Of a stretch of DNA of 64,000 nt, positions 35,601-46,370 are shown in pieces (the first letter of the stretch is position 1; each line of letters opens with the position of its first letter). Source of the DNA: Acanthopleura granulata (lineage: Eukaryota > Mollusca > Polyplacophora > Chitonida > Chitonidae); contig JABBOT010000016.1 in the NCBI GenBank assembly GCA_016165875.1, positions 9,010,946 to 9,074,945 of the forward strand, written 5' to 3'. A program made the position numbers and the translations under genes. Under the pieces are notes generated by a model. That model saw only the letters and a list, made by a program, of their open reading frames with translations. It ran no database searches and was not told the DNA's origin.

Positions 35601-37616
35601 TCAAGTGAGAACTAATAGGATTTCTAGCGAGAACACGATGGATCTTGAGTGAAAACTGACAAGATCTCCAGTGAGAACTCCTATGACCCAGCTCAAGAGA
35701 GAAATTGTACGATCTCAAGTGAGAGCTCATATGATCTTAAGTGAAACCTCACATGATGTCATATGAGATTTTCCTCCTTCTAATTTCCACGTTTAAATTC
35801 TCGAAAAATCTCTCAATGTGAAATCTCATACAATTTCTCTACTGAGATTCTTGAAACAATCTTAAAACACTTATGTAAGTTTTTTTTGTTGGTACAGGAC
35901 AGTGCCCTTCAACTACAACAACATATCTTCTTGGAAATAAAATTTTCTCCATCTGACATGACAATGCACTTTCCACCAGTCACAGAAAGATGCGTGCTGA
36001 TGTCACAGCTTACCATCGTGTGACATGCCAGCCTCCATACACTTCTGAAACCTACAGTACTGACACTTGTTCCTGGTGCCTGGTTCTATCTTACAGCGGC
36101 CACCTCGTAAGCACGGCTTGTAAACCAGGCGTTTCCGCAAGGTGCGTCTGAAAAATCCCTAACAACACAGACAACATGAATGAATGAAACCTTAAAATTT
36201 ATTCCCAAAACTCCCTAACAAAGTAGAGAAAACAAAAATGACTGTAAGAAGTCTTTACTTTGAAACATCCCTAACAACAGAGAGAAATCCTGAACGAACG
36301 AACGAACAAATGAATCGTTTATTTAAAGGGGCACCTGTCAAATTGCACGATTTGCTCTTCCCTCTACATAAAATACATGAAATAATAGACACAGTAGTGG
36401 TACATGAATATGCTAGTGGTACATGAATATGCTAGTGGTACATAAATATGCAGCCAATAACACGTTTCTACACGCATGAACATCAGCTGTAGTCGTAAAT
36501 AATTAAACATGCGTTACAATTTACTAGTTGAAATAAGTTCAAATATCACCATCGATAGCAGCTGCAAGGGATGGTGCTGTTTTGATTTTGCATTCCAGGC
36601 TGCTCCAAGCATGAATGAATACCATCGATTTAAAAGCTGCTCTAGTCAGAACTGTGAAGGTTGTTAACAGTTGACCTCAGAAACTTATTGCTCACTGCTC
36701 CGTTTTTTGGCAGAATGCTTCCCTGCCAATCCTATATACAGTTTACCTGAGATGGTCAAAATTAAGATCCTCCAAATGCAAACAAATTCAGATGAATGAC
36801 AAGTTAATTATTAAGAAAATGACAGCAGCCGTCTCTCACAGAAATTGATGTGGTAACAAAGTATATTACGTTAGTGGTTTACTGATTGACACTGTAAGTA
36901 CCTTGCATCCCTCGCAGGAATGAACTCCGTAGTGGAACCCCGAGGCACGGTCACCACAAATACGACACATCACATCCAGCTCCATGGTGTAATTCTGCTT
37001 ACCACACGGCTGCAAACAAGGATGGGAAATCTGCTTGTTACACCACAAGCTCTTTATGTATGCTCACTTGTTAATTACCTGTTACATGTTTACCTGAAGA
37101 AATGATTGACTGATTCAGGTTCAAGGGAACAAGGAAGTTGCTGCTTTTTAAGCATTTATATGAACACATCAAATAAAACTCGCACAGAGTAAAATTGATG
37201 AGGGGAATGATTTCAGCTGTTACGTAAAAACGTCATGAAAACATCTTTTAAGTGGCCCTATACAGTGAAATTTTCTGATCATCACAGATAAATATGTCAA
37301 TCTCCCCAAAATATATATACATATATATCAACTTTAGATGAAACACAGTATTTATTTATAATTCCTGTTGTGTTTAGGGTGCACACATGTGGTATACTGA
37401 CCTTATCCTCAGAGGAGCTGTCACTACAAAAGCTGACGGGCGAGCCGTGCTCCATGGCGCTGGAGCTGTCTACAAGCTGTTCCGGCATGTCTATGCTGCT
37501 GCAGGGGTCTGACTTCTGTCTTCTGAACAGAGACCCTTCTGCCATTCCCCCATAAAAACACAGCTCAGGGCGGAACTGCAGATCCTCAACCAGAGGGAAC
37601 GGCAGCGAGCTGACCT
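29435..37616 (-). CDS. NR1-subfamily nuclear receptor, PPAR-like (main coding part)
   Basis: Seven exons (37616-37402, 37009-36902, 36158-36014, 35242-34989, 33306-33076, 30561-30354, 29685-29435) join with matching phases. With the proposed exon at 43423-43524 the product is 501 residues. The DNA-binding domain has zinc cysteines 118, 121, 135, 138 and 155, 161, 171, 174 and P-box [21 protein letters not shown] after it is PPAR-like. The ligand-binding domain (~262-501) has [27 protein letters not shown] and C-terminal [11 protein letters not shown], an AF-2 helix. Vertebrate PPARs, as I recall, have three residues between the first two cysteines of finger two; here there are five (CLRGGRC). 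Hence PPAR, a lophotrochozoan NR1 paralogue, or an E75/Rev-erb relative remain possible, PPAR-like being best. It should act in the nucleus as a ligand-responsive regulator, probably with RXR (family knowledge). Confidence 0.9.
29686..30353 (-). other. Nuclear receptor intron before the last exon
   Basis: No element is recognised in this 668-base intron. Confidence 0.6.
30354..30561 (-). CDS. Nuclear receptor, LBD middle exon
   Basis: 69 codons plus one base lie between TTGTCACAG and GACAG|GTGAGT. The order ([10 protein letters not shown], then [20 protein letters not shown], then CAILLITT) corresponds to the PPAR-type ligand-pocket helices. Confidence 0.88.
30562..33075 (-). other. Nuclear receptor intron within the LBD
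   Basis: The intron contains one SINE copy (30898-31150) and a poly-G run near 32773-32786. The remainder is unremarkable AT-rich sequence. Confidence 0.6.
30898..31150 (-). mobile_element. Near full-length SINE
   Basis: Tail, body ('ttcgcaggttgctggcagag', 'gaagccagcatgagctggtc') and a decayed tRNA-like head are present in the receptor's orientation. Confidence 0.88.
33076..33306 (-). CDS. Nuclear receptor, LBD exon with helices 3-5 signature
   Basis: 77 codons in phase 0 lie between TGTTGGGCAG and GTTATG|GTGAGT. The exon holds the LBD signature [20 protein letters not shown], the most conserved stretch of nuclear receptor LBDs. Confidence 0.92.
33307..34988 (-). other. Nuclear receptor intron before the LBD signature exon
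   Basis: The intron includes a SINE with an internal deletion (33864-34085). Nothing else is recognised. Confidence 0.6.
33864..34085 (-). mobile_element. SINE with internal deletion
   Basis: The copy jumps from 'gtactcaagaat' straight to 'aaaccgggcagagcccagg', lacking the 'atttcactta...gggagg' block found in other copies. The head part ends with 'gcgcactaaccgactgagga'. Confidence 0.88.
34989..35242 (-). CDS. Nuclear receptor, hinge exon
   Basis: The acceptor CTCATTTACAG and donor ATCAG|GTGAGT bound 84 codons plus a split alanine. It begins [20 protein letters not shown] and includes the hinge and a charged linker ([14 protein letters not shown]). QKQEPMD resembles a sumoylation-type setting (VQKQEP), although that is speculative. 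Confidence 0.9.
35243..36013 (-). other. Nuclear receptor intron between DBD and hinge
   Basis: It holds the direct duplication listed at 35497-35745 and no other recognised feature. Confidence 0.6.
35497..35745. repeat. Direct duplication of about 134 bp with 18-bp subrepeats
   Basis: Two near-identical blocks begin 'ggatcttgagtgaaaactga' at about 35502 and about 35638. Inside them 'gatctcaagtgagaact' recurs several times. Confidence 0.8.
36014..36158 (-). CDS. Nuclear receptor, second zinc finger exon
   Basis: The exon lies between GTTGTTAG and CGATG|GTAAGC. It encodes [23 protein letters not shown] and [19 protein letters not shown]. Cysteine spacing is C-x5-C-x9-C-x2-C. Confidence 0.95.
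36159..36901 (-). other. Nuclear receptor intron between the zinc fingers
   Basis: It contains a short (GAAC)n run near 36290-36308 and a 20-base triplication 'gtggtacatgaatatgctag' at about 36394-36450. No coding block is recognised. Confidence 0.6.
36902..37009 (-). CDS. Nuclear receptor, first zinc finger exon
   Basis: The exon lies between TTGTTTGCAG and TGCAAG|GTACTT and contains 36 codons in phase 0. It carries [20 protein letters not shown] and CK, with four zinc cysteines spaced C-x2-C-x13-C-x2-C. The intron falls directly after the P-box lysine. Confidence 0.95.
37010..37401 (-). other. Nuclear receptor intron between A/B region and first zinc finger
   Basis: The 392-base AT-rich intron has a short AT repeat near 37308-37330. 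Confidence 0.6.
37402..37616 (-). CDS. Nuclear receptor, N-terminal (A/B) exon
   Basis: The exon starts after TATTTGCAG and ends at GATAAG|GTCAGT. It encodes the low-complexity A/B region ([12 protein letters not shown], then [11 protein letters not shown]). A possible in-exon start ATG is at 37543-37545. The 5' edge of this exon is partly copied twice upstream. Confidence 0.8.
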
Positions 37617-37926
37617 CTGCAAATACACACAAAATCACTGTCAAAGCACCGGACAATACACACAAAATCATGGTCAGTCACCAGAAATACACACAAAATC
37701 ATGGTCAAAGGACTGGAAAATACACAAAATCAGGGTCAGAGTACTGGAGAAGACATGGAAAATCAAGGCCAAAGTAGTGGAAAATACACACAAAATCATG
37801 GTTAAAGTACCAGAAAATACACACAACACGACCCCTGGAAATACACACAAAATCATGACCAAATCACCGCAGGTCCTCAACCAGAGGGTATTACGGTAGT
37901 GAGCTGACCTCGGAGAATGCACACAA
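37617..37926 (-). repeat. 31-bp tandem array with a copied exon edge
   Basis: Direct copies of 'aatacacacaaaatcatggt' plus 'caaagtaccgg' follow the acceptor of the A/B exon. In gene orientation each copy carries the pre-acceptor sequence 'gtgtgtattt'. At 37865-37916 a diverged copy of the exon's first ~45 bases ('cctcaaccagaggg', 'agtgagctgacctc') is embedded. Confidence 0.8.
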
Positions 37927-39478
37927 AATAATAATAATAATGTCTTTATTTTCTGAGGGTAATACAACTCCGTAGATATATAACTGATCTTCCCTGAGGC
38001 CCTCTACAAACACACATTTATAAGTACTGACACAATAAACTAGTTGAACTAAAATGAAAACTGAATGAAATACCAGAACATCATAATATTTAAACAAATA
38101 TAAGGTAAAATGGGCTATGGAACTCGGTAACTATGTACAAGGCAGGCTACTGTAAATCTTCAACCTTTTCAATCATTAATGCTGTTATCAAAGGTTGGTG
38201 AATGTATACAGTTATTGTAAAAACGAAGCCATAAATGACTTGTCTGTGTCACCACAGATATAAACTTCATAACACCGTGAGAACCATTTGTCTACACCCT
38301 ACAGCTCTCCAAGAAAATTCTGAAATATTATTTTCAGCAGTGGTAGAAAAGGTTGAAGAATTAAGGTATAATTATAAAATAATGCAGCTATCTTTCAGAT
38401 ACATGTAAACGGGTTATCCACTTGTCATGTAGGTGTTGGAAATTCTGCATTGAGGTGGCACACTGGAGAGTAGTAGGGAGAGCATTCCAGTTCAAACTTC
38501 CAGAATAGAAAAGACTCCATTTAAACATCTTAGAATGAGGAGAACAGGGAATTAGATGTATTGTTTGACTTGATCTTAACTGTCTTTCTTGTTGCTCTTC
38601 TGTATGAAACATATTTTTCATACATTCAGGGAAATAGTCATTCAGATATTTGTAGATAGTTAAATTCGTATGATACTGAATGATTTCATATATACACTTT
38701 TCCATGTTAAGGCTGAAAACATTTCAGAGGTAGTCATACTTTTACTGTTCTTTAATATCAGCCCTGCTGCAGTCTTCTGCAGTTTATACACTCTTTCCAA
38801 AGGTGCCTTTGAGTAGTTAGACCATATTGTAACACAATATGTTATATGTGGAAGAATGTATGCATTATAATAGAGCACTCTGGTTTTGTAAGGTGGAATA
38901 TGTTTGTGCTTCCTGCTCAACACAGACAACAGTTCAGAAATGAAAGCACACACAGAATCAACATGTTTTCGCCAGGTAAGACTTTCATCTACATGTAAAC
39001 CAAGCAACTTTAAATTATTAACATTTTTGTTGGGGTGACCGTCAACTATAACGTTGAGAAGATGCTGACAACACAACTTCAGGATTTTCGATGTTCCAGT
39101 CATTATGGTCTTGGTTTTCTTTCCACTTAGTATCATTTTATTTTAAGAACACCATTGAGATATATGCTGAAGATTAAAATTTAAAGTTTTTTCAATTTCT
39201 ACTACATGTTGGGAAGAACACTACAGTAATGTGTCATCAGCACAAAATTCAATAACACAGTCAGAGATATTTAAAACAAAGTCATTTAAGTAAGACAATG
39301 AACAACAATGCATCAACAATCGATCCCTGGGGAACTCAGCCAATGATGAACTGTTTTTAACACTGAACTGTTGAGACCTAGAGTCTAGGTACGAAGACAT
39401 CCAACCCAATGCAGTGTCAGTGATGCAAATACTGTCAAATCACTGCATGACCTTATAATCAGCGAGAAAGACAGTAAG
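37927..39478 (-). mobile_element. 5'-truncated non-LTR retrotransposon (LINE), degenerate
   Basis: Minus-strand frames carry reverse-transcriptase pieces: SYLDSRSQQFSVKN, then FCADDTLL (the catalytic ADD box), both at 39221-39409. After frame breaks come LLGLHVDESLTWRKHVD and ILPHITYCVTIWSNYSKAPL (38660-39136), and SLFYSGSLNWNALPTTLQCA (38388-38705), the typical C-terminal end of Jockey/CR1-like elements. The 3' end carries 'ccctcagaaaataaagaca' and an ATT-repeat tail at 37927-37942. Frameshifts and missing 5' parts make it inactive. It splits the exon-edge array. Confidence 0.88.
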
Positions 39479-39625
39479 TTGAGCCCTGAAAATACACACT
39501 TATGATCAAAGCACTACCTCTACCAGAGGGTTTGCACAGCAGTGAGCTGACCCCTGCAAATACAGGTTCATCATCAAACCACTGAAAAATGAGCACAAAA
39601 TCACAGTCAAAGCATGGTAAATTAC
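39479..39625 (-). repeat. Right part of the split exon-edge array
   Basis: Beyond the LINE, 'tgaaaatacacacttatgat' and a second partial copy of the exon edge resume ('accagagggtttgcacagca', 'gtgagctgacccctgcaaat', 39525-39565), followed by 'gcacaaaatcacagtcaaag'. It carries another acceptor-like TATTTGCAG. Confidence 0.75.
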
Positions 39626-41751
39626 ACTGCTGTAAGCATCGCATAGGATGCTGGCGCTGCCATATGATAGCGGACTCTTAATATATCCTAATGAAGGTTT
39701 TTGTGATGTGGTGCCTGTGAGAAACTTTGTATCAAAACGAATCACCACGCCACGTTCCATGAGACAATTTAATGCATAGAAATAATTTCTACCGATTACC
39801 TCTGGCCTGCTGTTCATTAGGCCATAATCATTCATTCATTCTACAGATTACTGCTAACATTCAAGCACTACAGTTTCCAAACATGGCTAACAAGATTTTC
39901 CTCTACATCAGATCAGTTAATCACTCTACTTTTAATTCTCTTGATAATTTGCTGATGCTATTTGCTTTCATATCCAAGTATGCTGAATACAAAGTAAATT
40001 TTTGCCAGATCACATTTGTCTTTCACTGCTTGAAGGCCAAAGGTTTGGATGTCCAGAAAACACATGTTTAGTGACACAGCAAAATACGAGTCAAATGTTG
40101 CATAAACTGTCCCTCTCATTGACTATACAAAAATGTCATCATATTAAATCTATTTCCTTACACAGAAACAATTCATGACCTAACGGCTACTCAAAACTAT
40201 ACATACTTACTCCGGTCACCATGTAAAGTTTGTGTAAAATAAAAAAGCAAGTGTTGAAGGACACTGAAGTACACTGCAAATGATTTTTATTAGTTCTGTA
40301 TTAATAGCCCAGTTAATTTGAATGGCGAATATGAAGACAAGAAATGGCATTAAAGAATATTCATTACAACTTAGTTCCGAGCAGCTGTACATGTACCTTG
40401 ACGGGCTACCTCCTAAATTTTTACACCCCTTCAATTCCTAAGGTGACTGCATCTATCTTTCTTCTGAGAATATAATTACTCTAAATGACCTAAAATTTCA
40501 CCCATGAATGAGCCACATTGCTTTATGTCCCTGATTCTACAAGCACTATTAACTATTTTCAGGTTTGTCTTAAAGGTAAAAGTAAAGATATTCTATTGTG
40601 ACAAGGTAAATAATTAATACTTAATGACATAATTAATACTTAACACCATTCATCTGTCTAAACATGCACTTTCTGAGAAGGAGAGGGTAGAGAATTCTAT
40701 GTATTTACTTCACATGCAATCCCTGTTTGCAGACTGCACTATCTCAATCCTTTGTCCGTTTTCCTCCGCAAATTCCTCGTAATACCTGGAGGAATCGCAG
40801 GCCATAACACACTAACAGAAAGACATAGTATCATGTTTGCAACCTTCAGGCAGCCTCATCAGTCACTAATCTCTCTCATCTGTATGCGTTTTTCTCATTG
40901 CAGTCCCTCTTGCTGACGGAGACTGGGAACTGAAGTGCAACCAACGCTCTCTGTAGGCTGCAAATGTCACCAGATCTGCCAACAATAGTAGCTGACTTGG
41001 ATTGGTCCAATGTCTAAAATCTGAGCATTTGGTAAAAATAGCATAGAATAACACCTCCATGTGCTAGCCATAAAGTTTAACATCCATTATAAATAGAGCC
41101 TTTATTTAGAGAAATACAAAAACGCCCTAAAGTATAACGTACAATCTAATAAAATTAATGAGCAATCTATAACTTGTATGTCGATCGCACAGTGCAGAAC
41201 ACAGTTTTAAGAATTTCACATTTGGAAATATTCTGACAGATGAATGTTAAGAGTTCATACCCACATGCCTTTATTTTTCACAACGATTATAAACCACCTG
41301 ACCATGTTGGATTAATTCATACACATTGATGACCTCAAATTTCTAGGCATTGTCGACGCGAAAAAATTCACTTTTTCCACGTCACCTGAAGTAGATATTT
41401 CACAGCCACACAAACTTAGAGCAGTGTAAACTATCCCATGATATGAGCTTTCACTTTTTTTATACGTGTGCTGAAAAACTGATCTTTCCAAAAGAATTTG
41501 ACAGTACAAATGTACACACAATGTCATGTGAACTTGGTCGGTCCTCTAACATGTCTAATCTGTTCAATTCACAGGGCATGTGCCAAACTGGGCCTTAATT
41601 GTCAGATTTGAGTCTCTATCAGGTCTAACTAGACCAAAACTCTGAAGTTCTGTGCATTTCAAACTCTAGGTAAATGACCTTATGTTTGGCCTCCCTCTCC
41701 CCCCCAGGAAAGACCACATATGTATAGGCTAAGTAAAACTCAGAAAATCTT

Positions 41752-41880
41752 ACCTTTGGTACTAAAACTTATATTTTGTTTTCTTTGTAGCTGGGATATC
41801 ATCCTACCTTTCCAATAAACCTCAAAACATCTTTGTAAGATGATGCAACAGAACTCTAACAAAGTCTACTAATGGAGCAA
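41752..41880 (+). repeat. Dispersed repeat family, copy 1
   Basis: The segment begins 'ttacctttggtactaaaact', continues 'cctttccaataaacctcaaa' and ends around 'aacagaactctaacaaagtc'. Related copies lie at 42672 and 63868, with inverted ones at 63355 and 63590. Confidence 0.45.
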
Positions 41881-42109
41881 GTTAGGCACTGATGAATTTA
41901 AATTCAGTAATTACAGTAACTGTTGTTAATTCCCAGACTTTCATTTACAGGCCTGAACAGTTGTCACAGAGCAGCAGTAACAAAACCTTCACAGGTAAGC
42001 TCTTCAGTGATGTAATGAAACTTACCACAGCCATGTGGATCTAGAAGATGACACCTAAGGCCAATAAAAGCTCAATTAACTACTGGTAAAGCTGATCTTT
42101 TCTCTATCA

Positions 42110-42235
42110 GAAATATTCCAACAGTATTTTGTAAGGCTGATCAGAACTGGAATAATCTCCCTGCTCCTCTCCGATCATGCCAATGTGCCCGATCCTCCGT
42201 TCTGATTTGTTAACATCCAGCATGTTGAGATCTAT
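42110..42235 (+). mobile_element. LINE 3'-end relic
   Basis: A short plus-strand frame reads ADQNWNNLPAPLRSCQCARS, which matches the conserved 'WN-LP--LR' motif near the C-terminus of Jockey/CR1-like reverse transcriptases. Surrounding frames are broken. Confidence 0.45.
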
Positions 42236-42671
42236 CTGACAGCTGGTTACTGCATTACTGTTTGACCTTGTCTTGTACTAACTTGATCCCCACAGCTAAA
42301 CACGCAGCTTACAAATCATCAGTGTTCAAGTCCACTTTGCTACAATGTATATGCCCTGTAACTGTCCTTGTGCCATTTTGTACTTAAATGAGTTTTTATT
42401 TGGACCTGTTTAGCATCTTGTGTAAATGTTAGTGTGTGAATGTCAGAGAGAGTAGTCAGTTAGGCCTCGGGAAGATCAATAATGTATGGTGATGGATTCT
42501 GCACAACCATCAGAAAATGAAGGCATTATTATGCTGTTATTATTAGCATAATTATTTCACTGTTCAAAGACTGTTCACTGAAGTCAGAGAATATATGTTG
42601 CTTGTGGATAATGTATTGGGCCAAAAAATTTAACAAGTGCAAATTTAGAGGCAAATTAAGGTCTTAATTTA

Positions 42672-42800
42672 TTTTACCTTTGGTGCTGGAATTTACATTT
42701 TTCTGGTACCAGATAATTTGACCTTCCACAGAAAACCTAATTCAACTTCCTATGATCAACAGAACAACAGAGTCTGATAAAATTTGCATTTTAGTGATGG
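42672..42800 (+). repeat. Dispersed repeat family, copy 2
   Basis: The copy begins 'ttacctttggtgctggaatt' and continues through 'ccttccacagaaaacctaat' to 'aacaacagagtctgataaaa', parallel to copy 1. Confidence 0.45.
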
Positions 42801-43422
42801 ATGACATTTTGGGTCAGATACTTCACTTCTGTTTTCAAAATTTAGGCCAGATTTTTTTACTAATATATTTATGGTTGAAGCAATAACAGAACATTTTCTC
42901 AAAATGAATTCAACTTTCTTCAAAAACTACTGTTCCCTGACATCATATAAGTAGCATTTTATCATCAGTGTTTATATATAACCACTCAAGTGTATATTCA
43001 ACATACTAATGCATATTACACACATGAATTAGTGGTCAATAAAGGTAGATTTCACACTAGCCATACACTGTTTCTTTCAACCAGGATTAGAGGCACGATC
43101 AATACCTTCACAGCCAAGAAAAGGCATGCTGCTATTTTCGTATGGAAATCCCCATTAAAACTGTCTATTAGACATCAGCGCAATATATGGAGATTAGACA
43201 TCAGTGTATTTATTTTGATTATCCCTTACCAGCCGTCTGACCAAATATAATCAATACATTTGCCAGTCATTGACACGGTGCTGGGATGTACTAAGATAAC
43301 TTGAATCAGTCACACAGATCTAGCCGCATCAAGTTGTGAAGGAATTTCTGGAGAATTTACGCCACAGCGGCGGATGATGCAACTTCTGCAACTGCTGTTT
43401 CCCATATATATATAAACACTAC

Positions 43423-43524
43423 CGTCATCATCATCGGCTGGCAATTTTCCTTCGGGTCTGACGGAGCTAAATCCATACCCGCCCACCCATAGCCGCCTTA
43501 GCTCAGACGGCCGCATGATGACGT
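43423..43524 (-). CDS. Probable 5' coding exon of the nuclear receptor
   Basis: After a strong acceptor (TTTCCCTCACAG) an ATG at 43514-43516 opens 31 codons (MRPSELRRLW, ending PADDDD) plus one G before GACG|GTAGTG. That G completes a GAG codon with the AG at the start of the 37616 exon, so the phase fits. The acceptor implies another exon further upstream. It is inference from splice signals and phase; there is no domain in this disordered N-terminal part. If it is wrong, translation could start at 37543-37545, giving 446 residues. Confidence 0.5.
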
Positions 43525-43816
43525 CTGTGAGGGAAACAAAGGTGTAATTATATCTGAAGGTGTACACAGACAGGAGGGCCTGCGTTCTCTAGCTGCACAG
43601 ACACTAGGCAGTTAACAGGGTATAATAGGCAGAATGGATTACAAACACTGGGCTGACGTCAGTAACATTATAACCCCCCACCCCACGGGATCTGGGGGCC
43701 CCTCTAGACATGGGCAGAGCTGTAGCTTAGTCCCGGCAATCCAGGAATAGCTGCAGGTACACAAAACACTCCTCACATATTATCTGTTTTGTACACACAA
43801 AGTACACCTATGCAAC

Positions 43817-43871
<55 letters not shown>

Positions 43872-43957
43872 CCTGCACAATAACATACACAGAAAGATTC
43901 TAGAAACTGACCGAAACAAATAATTATTATATGACAGCTTAAGCGGAAATTGCTAGC

Positions 43958-44002
<45 letters not shown>

Positions 44003-46146
44003 CCTACTTTTATTGGAGAAATAAATATCATGGCAGTTTGCTGATCCTAGGCTTTGATGATTATATCGTAACCTTCACCTGATGCTGGTATAAATAACTA
44101 ATGGACAAATAGACTGGCTGGAATAACAAGAAATATGGGAAGGAGTACATTTTCCAACATACGCCTCAGATTTATGATGTACACAGATTAAAAATAAAAA
44201 CAAAAGAAATTAACGGAAACAAACAGGACTGACATGATTTTTTTTCCTTTTCCAATCATCATACACAAAGGCACATAAACACTGGATTGTTGTTTTGTTA
44301 ATGGTTCTATTGAACTAGTTGCCTCATATTTACCAGGCAAGGTGGATGAGTACACTTTTACTAGTTTTAACCCTAAATTTTGTCCCCCCTCGTCAGTGAT
44401 TACCCAACATGAACCTTGGAAAGAAATAACAAAACGTTTTTCTAAGATTGATAGTAATGACAGTTACGTACGAAATCTGAGTTACGTTCTCCATACAAAT
44501 CAGTGTGTTGCGTACAATAAGAAATTTATCTCTGTTAAACTTTAAGAACATATACTGAAAAGAAAGTGTTAATTAATAAGGGTCAAATATAAACAAAAAT
44601 ATTTATTCAGCTGTTTTATTTTGTTAAATGCCAAACTTAAGAGTATTTGCCACTATAAGAAGACTTTTTATGGACAGAATTTAAGGTCAAGTCAAAATTA
44701 GTTATTTCATTCTATCTTACCAATGTGATGTTGAATGAGGTTGACATCACAAAGTTCAAATACAGTAATTAGTAATATGCTGGAATATGATGGCCTTCAA
44801 AATGGTCTGAGAATTAATTATCAAGCAGCATCAATTGTGGCTATACAACGGTAACAGGTCTTCTTGCATGACAAAGGCAACAGTGAAAGTAAGCCAAAGA
44901 AATATTTTTCTGTTTGTGTGAAATAATCCTCAAAGATGATGAGTCAACCACAATACTGGTTATAATGTTTTTTAAATAAACTACTGTTTGGACTACATCA
45001 ATTCTAATTAATAAATCCATCCTTTAAAACGTCACAAGGACGAACCTGACTGGGATGGGGAATTTGTACATTGCCCACATCTCACCTTTTTTTTTTTTTA
45101 CAGTCTTGGTGATGAAAAGCTGTCAGTGACACTACTGTGCATGTCACAGATGGGAAGTTTGTCAGTATCTTGCCGAAGGCTGATGGTTTACCCAAGGCAA
45201 GCACTTGTTGGTTTAAATTCCTCTGCCCATAAAACAAATCACCATCATATAAGAGAAAAATAAAAGAATCATAAAAGAAGAATAAAATTCTTCAGTATGG
45301 CTTGAACAAGTCAATAAAATGCAAAAGATTTGGACGAGTATCGACATTTTAAATTTTAAATTTCTCAATGTTTTTGACATATTCAACAGTAAAACAGGAT
45401 ATTCCCAATGCAGTGTACTTTCTCTATGATGTCTATACCTAGCCATTTAGACTTCTTGTCCCGGATTGACAACAACAAGCAGATGTGCTTGCTGTTTAGA
45501 ACAAATTATCAGAAAAAAATGTACTGTAACCATAGAGCAACAGTCTAAATGGCAAACAGCCCTTCACATTTGTCCAGTATCAAAATTTGTCACGCTTTAT
45601 GTAAGTCAACTTGTCATCAAATGTCAAAAGGTATTTCACTGCTTTACATTCTGTCACAGCAGACAGCATGATCTGTGCATGCTTAAACAGCAGTTCGGCC
45701 CAGGTTGGCGCAATGTTTGGACAGCTGGCTTCTACATGGATGCATGTTTGGACTTTTGCCAGGAAAACTGGACCAAATCCACAAATTTGAATGCCGCACA
45801 TTTTCAAAACACTTTCAAAAGTATCATGAAGAACAACAGTTTTCAAAAATGGTTTCTCATAAACCAGAATGGGAACAATGACTGGATTCACTTATATGAA
45901 TATTAAACGTCATATTTTTATTTGAATCCACAACAGAATTAATTCAATGCATAATGCTTTTGCCAAAATGAACCTTTGTTCAACGATACTTCTTCGATCA
46001 CTCTCTCAAAGAGACTATTTAGCTTATAGCAGTAAGCAATTCACTGGGCTTGTAGGGCTGTTTCTGTAATTTTATACATTCTCTCAAGACTACCGCTCTT
46101 CCACCAATGTCAACATCAGACAACAGCATGCCCAATCAAAAGGATT
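43525..46146. other. DNA upstream of the receptor exon, AT microsatellites
   Basis: Two long (AT)n tracts lie at 43821-43863 and 43961-43999. A 146-codon plus frame (45466-45906) and an overlapping 103-codon minus frame (45580-45891) have no recognisable domain. No splice-supported exon is found. Confidence 0.4.
43821..43863. repeat. (AT)n microsatellite
   Basis: About 21 uninterrupted AT dinucleotides are present. A second tract follows at 43961-43999. Confidence 0.95.
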
Positions 46147-46370
46147 TCTTTATTTATTCTTTTGATTTGGGTTTGGTACTCAAGCATATTTCACTTATAA
46201 AATGGCGGCCAGCATTATGGTGAGAGGAAACCGGGCAGAGCCCAGGGGGAAACCCACAACCATCCACAGGTTGGAGGCATACCGTACCACGGCCGGAAAG
46301 GAAGCCAGCATGAGCTGGGCTTGAACTCACAGCCACCGCATAGATAAGAGCTTCCTGGCGCCTCCAGTGA
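46147..46370 (-). mobile_element. SINE copy with decayed head
   Basis: The blocks 'ggccagcattatggtgagag', 'gaaaccgggcagagcccagg' and 'gaagccagcatgagctgggc' are clear. The 'ttgctggcagacc' part is altered and the tRNA head is lost. Confidence 0.85.

Larger units (their letters stand above)
39626..43422 (-). other. Remainder of the long first intron of the nuclear receptor
   Basis: If the exon at 43423 is right, this is intronic. It holds a LINE relic near 42110-42235 and two copies of a dispersed repeat (41752-41880, 42672-42800). No coding exon is recognised. Confidence 0.45.

Noticed and set aside
38388..39136. Minus-strand frames considered as a host gene in the receptor intron
   Set aside because: The content is LINE reverse-transcriptase C-terminal sequence with frame breaks and a LINE-type 3' tail.
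43490..43530. A-box-like 'ttagctcagacgg' suggesting a tRNA gene on the plus strand
   Set aside because: No B box or pairing arms follow, and the segment fits better as the minus-strand receptor exon.
45466..45906. 146-codon plus frame with an overlapping 103-codon minus frame
   Set aside because: Neither shows a domain, splice context or promoter. Both being open suggests chance or an unidentified repeat.
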